Shown here: one piece after another, positions 24,101 to 36,100 of the stretch
How positions within the stretch are numbered: position 1 is the first letter of the stretch
Layout of the letters: each line of letters starts with the position of its first letter
Assembly: GCA_035578905.1 (NCBI GenBank)
Contig: JAQJVL010000602.1
Span: 372,001 to 436,000 of the forward strand
Direction of reading: 5' to 3'
Source: Stictocephala bisonia
Taxonomy: Eukaryota > Arthropoda > Insecta > Hemiptera > Membracidae
DNA length: 64,000 nt
Notes under the pieces: generated by a model
Told to the model about the DNA's origin: nothing
The model's input: the letters and a program-made list of their open reading frames with translations, nothing else
The model's database searches: none
Made by a program: the position numbers and the translations under genes

Positions 24101-27100
24101 CGCTATCCCGGGAGTATGTACTTGAGCTCATCACTATGTGTGCTATTAACCCAGCAAGAGCCCCAAATCCTTCACCGCCTCGCCAACCCTTGGGGAATGT
24201 ACTTGAGCTCATCACTATGTGTGCTATTAACTCTGTAAGAGCCCCAAATCCTTCTCCTCCTCGCTATCCCGGGAGTATGTACTTGAGCTCATCACTATGT
24301 GTGCTATTAACCCAGCAAGAGCCCCAAATCCTTCACCGCCTCGCCAACCCTTGGGGAATGTACTTGAGCTCATCACTATGTGTGCTATTAACTCTGTAAG
24401 AGCCCCAAGTCCTTCTCCTCCTCGCTATCCCGGGAGTATGTACTTGAGCTCATCACTATGTGTGCTATTAACCCAGCAAGAGCCCCAAATCCTTCACCGC
24501 CTCGCCAACCCTTGGGGAATGTACTTGAGCTCATCACTATGTGTGCTATTAACTCTGTAAGAGCCCCAAGTCCTTCTCCTCCTCGCTATCCCGGGAGTAT
24601 GTACTTGAGCTCATCACTATGTGTGCTATTAACTCTGTAAGAGCCCCAAGTCCTTCTCCTCCTCGCTATCCCGGGAGTATGTACTTGAGCTCATCACTAT
24701 GTGTGCTATTAACCCAGTAAGAGCCCCAAATCCTTCACCGCCTCGCCAACCCTTGGGGAATGTACTTGAGCTCATCACTATGTGTACTATTAACCCAGTA
24801 AGAGCCCCAAATCCTTCACCGCCTCGCCAACCCTTGGGGAATGTACTTGAGCTCATCACTATGTGTGCTATTAACTCTGTAAGAGCCCCAAGTCCTTCTC
24901 CTCCTCGCTATCCCGGGAGTATGTACTTGAGCTCATCACTATGTGTGCTATTAACCCTATAAGAGCCCCAAGTCCTTCACCTCCCCACCAACCCTGGGGG
25001 AATGTACTTGAGCTCATCACTATGTGTGCTATTAACTCTGTAAGAGCCCCAAGTCCTTCACCTCCCCACCAACCCTTGGGGAATGTACTTGAGCTCATCA
25101 CTATGTGTACTATTAACCCAGTAAGAGCCCCAAATCCTTCACCGCCTCGCCAACCCTTGGGGAATGTACTTGAGCTCATCACTATGTGTGCTATTAACCC
25201 AGTAAGAGCCCCAAATCCTTCACCGCCTCGCCAACCCTTGGGGAATGTACTTGAGCTCATCACTATGTGTACTATTAACCCAGTAAGAGCCCCAAATCCT
25301 TCACCGCCTCGCCAACCCTTGGGGAATGTACTTGAGCTCATCACTATGTGTACTATTAACCCAGTAAGAGCCCCAAATCCTTCACCGCCTCGCCAACCCT
25401 TGGGGAATGTACTTGAGCTCATCACTATGTGTGCTATTAACCCTATAAGAGCCCCAAGTCCTTCTCCTCCTCGCTAACCCTGGGGGAATGTACTTGAGCT
25501 CATCACTATGTGTGCTATTAACCCAGCAAGAGCCCCAAATCCTTCACCGCCTCGCCAACCCTTGGGGAATGTACTTGAGCTCATCACTATGTGTGCTATT
25601 AACCCAGCAAGAGCCCCAAATCCTTCACCGCCTCGCCAACCCTGGGGGAATGTACTTGAGCTCATCACTATGTGTGCTATTAACTCTGTAAGAGCCCCAA
25701 GTCCTTCACCTCCCCACCAACCCTTGGGGAATGTACTTGAGCTCATCACTATATGTGCTATTAACCCTATAAGAGCCCCAAGTCCTTCACCTCCTCGCTA
25801 ACCCTGGGAGTATGTACTTGAGCTCATCACTATGTGTGCTATTAACCCAGCAAGAGCCCCAAATCCTTCACCGCCTCGCCAACCCTTGGGGAATGTACTT
25901 GAGCTCATCACTATGTGTGCTATTAACCCAGCAAGAGCCCCAAATCCTTCACCGCCTCGCCAACCCTTGGGGAATGTACTTGAGGTCCTCACTATGTGTC
26001 CTATTAACCCTGTAATTGTAATTCTCCTCCTCACCAACCCCGGGGGAATGTACTTGAGCTCATCACTATGTGTGCTATTAGCCCATTAAGAGCCCCAAAT
26101 CCTTCACCGCCTCGCCAACCCTTGGGGAATGTACTTGAGCTCATCACTATGTGTGCTATTAACCCAGTAAGAGCCCCCAAGTCCTTCACCTCCCCACCAA
26201 CCCTGGGGGAATGTACTTGAGGTCCTCACTATGTGTGCTATTAACCCAGTAAGAGCCCCCAAGTCCTTCACCTCCCCACCAACCCTGGGGGAATGTACTT
26301 GAGGTCCTCACTATGTGTCCTATTAACCCTGTAATTGTAATTCTCCTCCTCACCAACCCCGGGGGAATGTACTTGAGGTCATCACTGTGCGTGCTATTAA
26401 CCATATAAGGGCCCCAAGTCCTTCACCTCCTCGCCAACCCTGGGGGGTATGGACTTGAGGTCCTCACTATGTGTGCTATTAACCCTGTAAGAGCCCTAAG
26501 TCCTTCTCCTCCTCGCCAACCCCGGGGGAATGTACTTGAGGTCATCACTATGCGTGCTATTAACCATATAAGGGCCCCAAGTCCTTCACCTCCTCGCCAA
26601 CCTTGGGGGTATGGACTTGAGGTCATCACTATGTGTGCTATTAACCCTATAAGAGCCCCAAGTCCTTCACCTCCTCGCCAACCCCGGGGGAATGTACTTG
26701 AGGTCATCACCGTCTTCAAGGTGTGGCACATAAATTTTTTTGAGACAGCGCCCTTTTTAATGATCAATTTGAATACATGATTATCAAAAGAAAAAAATTG
26801 TCTGGAATGTCTGAAGGCTAGGCTGTGAGTCTGGCACTTTGCCAAGGCACACTTTCGTTTTTGGCGCCAATCTTCAAATACATTCAGTTGAGTGATTTAC
26901 TTGACTACTCACTAAGGTTTACGAGACCAATTAGGAACAACCTTGTGCGTTTATTCCTTTTTAGGAAGTACGAATGTTTCTCTATCCTGTTTATTGATTG
27001 GAACAATTTAAAAGATTTTTTTACATAATTTGTTCCTTGTTATTTTCTTGTTATCGATACATTTAATTAAATTATCGGAAGATCCATCTAATAGATAGCA

Positions 27101-30100
27101 AACTCGTTGTAAATAACGTAACCGACTTATGTCAAGGGGCTTACATGCAGCGCATGGCTACGTAAATTGTTTTTACATATTAACGGCAAATTTGGTTACA
27201 TTAGCTAAGTACTCGTGCTTCGCTTTAGTATCAACATATTCACTTCGGAGGATTTCAGTAAGAGATTAAAAGACAGACAGACCGAAGTTGGAGTAATGCT
27301 CGTTTCGTATTCTCTGAAGTAAAAAGTGAAAATATGCACTACTTCAAGCTGTTTACATAGCTTTAAAAATGAGTTAATTTTGTACACAGTAATTCCTATT
27401 AAAGGCTTTTCAAAATGTCTGTCTGTTGAGAACGCTCTCTTTATCCCCTGGCTATTCACGCTAAGATGAAATTACAGTTTTTATGAAGTTTTATGGCGTT
27501 AAACTATTATCTTTGAAACTTATCTAATTGTTGCACCTCCATAGTCTCCTTAGTTATATTACGTTATTCCAAAAGTATAATAAAATATTGAAAAAATGGC
27601 ACTGACTCTAACGTTATTAATTAATTTGTATTTTCTTTTGAGAGTGTTTACTGTTATTAAATACTATAGAAGTGTTGCAACTTGATATTTTCCACATTTT
27701 ATTTTGGCTTGCTTGGTGTGTTTTCATATTATTTATTCATTGTATTCTTATACTCATCAAGAAAGAGTTTTTATTTTGCATTCGAACAATTTCAACAATT
27801 CATGGGTTTTGTCGGGCATACTAATATATTTTTTCTATGTTCATATTGTATTCTTTATCCGTATCGACTAATTAACTAGTGGTGTTTAGATGGAATATTC
27901 ACATACAAGAGTACAAAGGAGTAAGCAATAATTCTCAAAGTTACAGTCTACTTTGAATGAAAGGGTCTCGATATGGGTTGTCGGCACTGGTGGCGCAGTG
28001 CTGTAACCCAGCTACATGGGGACAAAGTGTTTGGGAGACTGTAGGCGATAGGTTGGATGCTCGGTCCTCTTAATACCGACATAGCGTCCGCTTGATGGTT
28101 GCTATCGGCGTGGACACTACTAGAGAAGTCTGGCGTGTCCAGGTTGGGTAGTAATCATTGTGCGGATGTTGTGTGGGGGAGATAACTGAGTATCAGGCTT
28201 GTCAATTAGCTGAAAATCAGACCAGCACTACGTGGTTCGGATTCCACGTAAAGCTGGAAACGTCCTTTAGTTGCCCTGGCTGTTGGGCTATTAATAAATT
28301 GCCCTTTCTGAGGAACAGTTGAACTCAGTTAGTAACCAGACTACACTCATCCACACTCATCCTACACTCATATAACCATTTATATTCGCCTTAAAATACG
28401 CACAACATTGTGTCGGCGTCTCATATGTAAGAATGTAAGATAAAATAATAGTAACAATACACTCTGATTGACTGCTGAGAAATGACCGTTAAACATTAAT
28501 ACATACGAAATTAGTGAAAATCCACTAATGTAAAAATAATAAAATAAGTAACAAGAAGAAAGCCTGTGTTCGTAATGTATTTATATTGACGTCCTTGAAG
28601 GACTTAATGTTCAAAGGTTAAATGGGGTCTGAAGGGGATCAGGAATTAAGTAGGAAGTGTTTTTGTTGTTGCAACTGCAATGAAAGGCTGTGTTGGAGGC
28701 CAATAGTTCGATACCCGAGGACTCAAGGTGACGCCAGACATGCGCTTTCAAGGGCTTCATGGTTCTGACCAGGACAACAGAGCAAAAAAACACAATTCCT
28801 TGCAATATAGTTTTATCTGAATTTCGATATGTTCATTCATTTTTCATCCCTGGCCATAAAGTATCTTAAAATCTTTAATTATTTGTTTTTAGAAATGTTT
28901 GTTTTATTAAGTTATTTAGTTATTGAAATTTCCTCTTTAATAATCCCTTCAATATTTGTCTTAAAGAGGTTATTCGAAAAACTAAAACTAATAGTTAATT
29001 TCAATCGGTGCTTTTGAAACAAACATGTGCATATTTATGGTATGGGATTTTATTAAGTAAATAATTACGTATTATGCTTATAATAATTACTAGTGCCGCT
29101 TCACGTGCCAATCGCGTCACTCTCTGCGCTCGTGACACCTCGGCCTTCGGCCTCGGTCTGTGACTTTTGACTAAAAAAATTTTAGTAGGTACACTATATC
29201 AAGAAAAACCATAATAGGTACATTTATTTACAAATGGACCATTATATTCGTGCATTTTGTACTTGTATTGTAATATATTTGTGCATTTTGTGCTTATATT
29301 GTAATAAATTTGTGTTGGGTGACGCTTACTTGTACTGTATTTATTTACAGTACCTTATTCACCACACTTGCGTTGCTACCTATTTATTTCTATAGAAACC
29401 CAATTTTATTACTTAACCTATTCAAACTTGCCCTGTCTTTTTCTTCTTCAAACTTACACTCTCAAACATTACGAAAGTCTCATAACCTCCTGAAGAACAT
29501 GAACATCGTTATTTACATATCATTATAACAGCTGTTACTTACTGATTTATTTAAACCACTCCATGTTATTCTTGTGGATGAAAAACGAACTTTGAGTGAT
29601 TTCTATGTCCTTCAGGGTGAAAACATTGAACAATGAAGACATTATTGTACAACTACGAATAAGGGCGAATTTTTTGACTACTCAATCGTTAAAAGTTATC
29701 CAACAATGTGGCAGGAGTTAGGTTAAGAAAAATCGAATCACGTCATATTATATAAGGATACTTAGGCACTGCTTGCGAAGCACTGACTAGTGTTACAGTG
29801 TGACAAGAAATAATTGTAATGTGCCACATTACTGTAATGTAATTTATGAGGTCATTAAAAAGGTTAGCGAGGAAGGTCGGTTGGTTGCAGAAAAGGCAAT
29901 TTAAATTGTTTATTTGACTTAAGATGAATGGCTATGAATTGAATTGACAAGTAGAAAATCAATCTTATAGAGGCTTTGACTGTGGGCCAAATGATAAGGA
30001 AGTTAAATGCCAAGGTGGAACTGGCGGAGCTAACCTCCTCTCTGCTGTATAACCGGAGAACTTTGAGGAATTAAAAATGTTATTTGTTATAGCTACAATA

Positions 30101-33100
30101 TTGTTTAAAAATAACTTTTAAAACTGTTTTTAATTTCTCCCATATGCGTTAGCATAGAGAAATGGTCGCCCATTAACTGAGCGAAGATTACCTTAATTGA
30201 GCGAAAGCCCTCGAAGGGCCCCCAAAAACGTGCCTTAACTGAGCGAAGTCCTAACCTAACCTAACCTAACCTATATGCTATGTGAATGTTCAAAGAGGGC
30301 CGCCGATTCGCTCAGTTAAGGCACGTCTCTGGGGGCTCCCTGGAGTGCTTCGCTCAGTTCAGGCACCCAGGCTACTTGACTCAGGTCACTTCGTTCAGTT
30401 AAGGCCCGACCAGAGAAATTATTGTGATCGTCCAAAAAAATATTTTTAACAAGTTGGTCTAAAAATCCATTTTAAGGTCCCCTGAACTCAAAAAAGTGTT
30501 TTTTGAAAAAAACTGTTTTGTCTGTTTGTACGTGTGTCTGTATGTGTATATAGTTCGCTTGAGATCAAATGGATGGATGAATTTTTATGAAATTTGGTTT
30601 GTAGGTGTATTTAGGTAATATTCCCAGATTATTTTTCACTTCTTTTAAATTTTAGTTTTTTTTAAATTTTTATGGGCAAAAAACATACAAAAATGGAGTT
30701 TTGTCAAAAACGATTCTAACGATTTTGATTAAATTTTCAGGAAAAATGTGAATTACAATTTAAAATATTTGAGTAAAAACCTCGTGTCTCTAACTCGACT
30801 AGTTTTGGAATTATGGCAAAAAAATGTTGGGAATGAAACTGGTAATTTTCAAACTGTTTATTTTTTAGTGTAAATATAGGGAAAAGTTTGTGCCAATTCT
30901 TTGGAACTATTTATTTTTGGAAGGATATTTAGCCCGTTGGGGTTGAATGTCCGACCCTCACTGTTTGACGAAGATAAAGTACCCCAATCAATTTATTCCG
31001 TCTAATTGTCCGGGAATCACATAAACTACGTTTCATCTTAGCAGAGGAACTCATAGCGTTCAAGTACCGCCCTGCTGGTAAACGACATGTCCTGCAATCT
31101 AGCGCCAAAACGGTGAACTAACTTTATATATCAGTCTTTAAGAATAGTTGGATGATTTTTGACATCAGAATCAATGGTGAGTTTCAGTTCGGGGTAGACC
31201 TAGTCTGATTCACGTAAGTACTCCTTTTGAGTGTATAAACACATGTTTAATGATAAATTGATATTTATTATAAAATAAATTGTTTTAAAACAAACACTTC
31301 TTTATTTTACAGCAAAGTACAAATTGCCTCCCGTGATACTGGAAGTGTTAATATTTTATATGTTTACTGGACGTTATAAGAGCAAAAAAAAAAAAAAAAA
31401 AAAAAACCAAAAAAAAAAAAAAACAAAAAAAAAACAAATCCGCTCATCAAAATTTTTTGAATGGCCCATCTCTTTGGCTCAATCACATGAAAGTCACCAA
31501 CCAAGTTGATGCTCATATAGTAACTTCAAATTATAAAAATAAAACACAGCTATTGGTTGGCTTTTTGTTTATGGGTGTATAAAAGTCCAAACATTTATTA
31601 ATTGATTTCAAATTATTTTTGTTTTTATTATAAGTTCATTTTTACCACATTAGCATAGGCCTACTAATGCGCAAATTAAATTTATGTTCATAGCCACATT
31701 CACATTTTTTTAGTTCTGAGAGTTAAATTTCATAATATTACTTAAATTATACTTTAAAATAATAAGTCAACAGGGGTTGAATGAATGTATTTACGAAAGA
31801 TGGAATTAAGACCTATCTTTTACACAATCATATTTTAGGGGCTGCTGCTTGCTGCTAAGTCTAAAAACTCACGCAAAGAATAAGTACAAACATCTTCTCA
31901 TTCTGATATGTTTCTTCATTGCTTGTAAAATTTCGTAAAAAACGGACTAATTTTAATTAAATGCAAATTCTGATTACAATAAGTCCAATAATACTTTAAG
32001 GATAATAATAATTAACAAACTTAATAGAAAAATTTATAACAAAATAAGAATTGAGAAAGTGGAAAACAATTTGTATGCTGGAAAAGCTAATTTTTATCAC
32101 AACCAATAACAAATATCTTCAATTGTGGTGGAAAAGTATTTGGTATTCTTTAATATTTCTGGTTCAATATAAATTTTAACAGCTTAACTCTATAATGGGG
32201 CGCACTACCTTCATATTCTAAATTTTGGATTATTTAGAATATGGAGACTTCGTGTATCTTGAATCCCTGAGTCTTCACGAACACTCAGGGATTCAATTAA
32301 CATTCGACTTGTCTTTAACCATTTGGATTTATAATTTGATTTACATAAATGTTTCAGCATCAAATTAACTTTTTTAATTTTCTGAAATTTGTACAGTTCA
32401 ATTATATCAGATTTATTTTTTCAGTAGTTACATTTTACTGTAATCTACAGATTGGTAAAAAATAACTTTAATGACTTTTACAGTTATTTTGTATTGTCTA
32501 GTGCATTTCTTCAAGGTAGGTTTTTATCAATGTAACATAAGAATATTGGCCAGCGTTTATATGGCCGTGCGAACTTTACCAATACTTACAAATTTATTAA
32601 AAAATGCCTTTCTTTTATAAAAAAAAACCACCAAAATCGGTTTAGTAGTTTCGGAGTAATCACGGAATAAACTTTGAAAGTCTGCTAAAACGAGACATTC
32701 CTCGGGCCGTTTCCTCTCAGCGAAAACGGCGAGTAGAGTGTGGCATATCCTTGCAAGAAAAAAAAAAAGATTTTAAGGAATTCTGGAGATCAGACGGCCG
32801 ATACCATCAAGGACGACCGGTGTCCCAATGGCGTTCCATGGATTCTTTTACGTCCCGCCACCCCGCAGTTCCGAGAACAGTGACGCAACGTCTGCAGACA
32901 GGTTCAAGGTGGGTCACGTGCGACGAAAGCGAAATTATGGCATCCAGGACTATGACGTCATTGATCACGTGTGACCAGTTCCCGTCTCCGTTTCCGCAGA
33001 GGAGTGAGTTCCCAGCGGCCACCTTGATTGCAGTGACGTACACTCATAATTGGCCGTCGCTGCTCAGTGAATCGCCGGCATAATACAGATTGTTCGGAGA

Positions 33101-36100
33101 TCTTAAGTGTTTCATTGAAATAAACCATGTAAAAACGATGCACTGTAAAAACCATATAACGGATTGTAGGAAGTGATCTCATTCACTGGCGTAGAACATT
33201 TTACTCATCCTACAGTAGACCTACATTTCTTCTTCGTTTATTCAAATGAGTATGACCTGATATTTCGTAATTTAATATTCTGTAACGGCGAAAGACAAAA
33301 CAATTCTGTCAGTCTAAATTATAAATAGATAAAAAATCCTTTCTGCAGGTAATTTTGTTTTACCTAAATGCATGCCCTATATTATTCTTATATTGATTGG
33401 CATGAGCTTAAGTTATGGAGATGTTCATTATGTGCAGTAAAATACAAATTTCGAATAACGTGTCTCCTAATTTAATTTTAAAACAATATTTTTCAAACGT
33501 TTAAGATATTTACTTTATAATATCCCTTTCTTCCTCCGGTATTTTGATTATTTTGTAACATTTATTTGTATAAGTTTTGCCAAAAGTGTTTTATGCAATT
33601 GAAATTTTGTATCCTTTAAACCCATTTGACATCAACAAAAATAGTACGTCAATGTGTTTGGTAAAGGGTGTGAATGTTTGAAAATATGAGAACGTTTGTG
33701 CAAATTACATGAATAGCCTACACACTCGATATTTTCTCGTTATTGCAACTTTTTCAGATGGCAGATGATGGGTACAAAATATTTGACGCTTGTTTTTCCA
33801 AGCTTAATTAAAATCCTACAATTCCAATCATACTAGTACAATTTTCTTTATTTATATTAAAGACACTGGTAGACAGAAATGGTCGAATATGAGGAATGAG
33901 TGTGACTAGTGTAGATGAAGGAGGCGGAATTAAGGTGAACTATTCTTAGAAATAAGAATTCATTACAATCCAGGGACCTCCAAACTAATGCCCAAACCAA
34001 CTGAAACAATCGAGCACACTATTGAAACCACTTTCATTGATTGAGTACTATGTAATCAATGTTTTGACATAAAATCTATACACGTCTTTGTCCCATGTAC
34101 AGTAGGTGGGCTACAGCACTACGCCAAGATTTCCAGAAATTCATTTACAAAGTAGACTGACAAGTACTACTGCTTATATTTACCATCCGAGTGTTGTACA
34201 TGAAACGTTTAACCAATTTGACATGTCAGAATAGCTTTGTGTTTCATTAATTCCCTATCTATTCAACTAATGTATGCAGGTGTCTTCGAGACAATTTATT
34301 GCCGACAACCATCAGCGGAGGCGGCGAAACTGCGCATCAGAGATCCCGGCTTAGTTGTTTACAACCTGGGATGGCGCGAAATTGACGATCTTCTTGAGGG
34401 TCACCTTGGGAGTTGTTTACTGGGGGGTCGTCGCTCCGACTATTTTGGGTGGCTACGGTTCTTGGAGTAAACAGATGCTGACCTTGCAGCAGTCTCAAGG
34501 CTCTTTCAGTCAAAGACCGCCGAGCGTCCAGCCGCGCCGGCGTTCTCGCTTCTCGAGGGACATCTGGAAACTTCACCGTGTCATTGTGGAACAACCATAA
34601 CGCCCTAAGTGATAAAAAAGGTGTTCTGTTCTAAGTGTCCTTGAAATGAATTTGTGGCCGAAGATTAATGTGGAAGATAAATTAATATGTAATACATTTT
34701 TTGACAAGGTCTCTACACAATGTTCTTATCCATACTCTCGGTGTTTTGCTACCGTTGTACAATATTGACGTACCAAAGTGTGCTATCAAGACTTAAAAGG
34801 TCCAGGGACGGAAGACCGTGAAAGCCCTAAATAAGCAAATTAGTATAGAAAATGTTTCATATAAATTAAAATGTGTAGACGAGGCGTCTTTGAGTTAAGA
34901 GAATATCAGTTGTGAATGTGCTCATTAGATTATCAGGGGTGGCATAAGTTAATGCAAACAATGCTCAAATCCAGAAGTAATACCTTGTTTAGGATTGATT
35001 TGCGCCGAAGGGAAGCACTGGAGAGAGCAGAGAAACTTCGTTGCATCTACCCTGAAAAATTTGGGGATGGTGAAATACGGACAAAGACGAGATAAACTGG
35101 AACAGAGAATCCTTGAAGGAGTTCTAGACACCGTTAAGGTAAGTTAGTGTTCAAGTTTTTGCAAGGGTCAATGGACTCGAATACAGTATTATGTAATATT
35201 TTGAATTTCACACTATTAAGAAGATTGTTCTACAAATTTGTTAACAGTATACAATAACGTTGCTTTAGATTGTAAATAATGGCAATACTCAAACTCAAAA
35301 TTTCTTTATTTTAACAATTACAAAATTGCATAATAGAGTCATACTATTACTAACGTAAACTAAAACATATCCGAAGATTGAAAATTAATAATACATATGT
35401 ATTATTATTTTGAACAATTTACAAGAGATATGAAGTATATTTAGTAATTCTAAAAAAAAATCGTTTCCATGTTCCTATACTTGATTATAAAAGACTGGAC
35501 TAGAAGGGATTCGATGCTATTTCTTATCCATGTCCATATTATTCTTTTCCAAAATTTACATGGCATTATTTCCAAACAATTACATAAAAACTGTTACATA
35601 GCATATTCAAGTCTAATTCAGCTAAAAAATATTTTACAGCAAGGCTAGGAACATTTCTTGACCACCTCCCGTTCATTTATCCATAACTCTTTTTTGTGGT
35701 AGTACCTGCAGACGCAGAAGGGCCAAGAAGTGGACGCCAGCCGGACACTCCTGCACAGTGTTGGGAACGTCATAAATTCTCTCGTCTTCGGCCATCGTTG
35801 GGGATGGAAGGACCCCACCTGGCGATGGCTTCAGCATCTGGCTGAAGACGGCGTCAAACATATCGGTATCGCTGGTCCACTCAACTTCTTGCCTTTCCTT
35901 AGGTAAGAAGTGAGATTTCTTCATCATAAATCAACCTCCGTTCTATGGTCATGTGCCATCACCTAATGATTTAATTTTATTTCAACACATTTTATTTACT
36001 CATATTTCAAAATAAATGAGATTAATTGTTACCGCAACAATTTTAAAAGGGAAATAACTTGGTGTTCTATACGAGTAAATAGGCTTTTACTATCCTATTA

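Larger units (their letters stand above)
15166..34992 (+). other. phm intron 1 (about 19.8 kb)
   Basis: GT-AG intron between the hinge exon and the helix C exon. It holds SINE-like copies (15548-15902, 16605-16880, 27979-28430, 33860-33970), a 55/63-bp array (16965-18312), small inverted-repeat elements (19066-19392, 21967-22661), a 171-bp duplication (21140-21455), an 81-bp array (23540-26715), a CCTAA-cored element (30164-30411) and an A-rich tract (31383-31437). Stretches 15903-16604, 18313-19065, 19393-21139, 26716-27978, 28431-29238, 29349-30155 and 30420-32690 show no gene. Of these, 16080-16430 is GC-richer and looks like an unclassified old repeat. Confidence 0.85.

Noticed and set aside
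23721..26845. Multiple frames of 60-184 codons with repeated motifs
   Set aside because: All follow the 80/81-bp array and occur on both strands.
28640..28770. Another SINE family B copy
   Set aside because: ATCGAACTATTGG and CCTTGAGTCC-like phrases are suggestive, but box A is missing and the alignment is too weak.
30540..30830. Decayed non-LTR or Helitron remnant (GATGAATTTTTATGAAATTT phrase)
   Set aside because: The phrase is common in insect repeats, but no coding or terminal structure could be identified.
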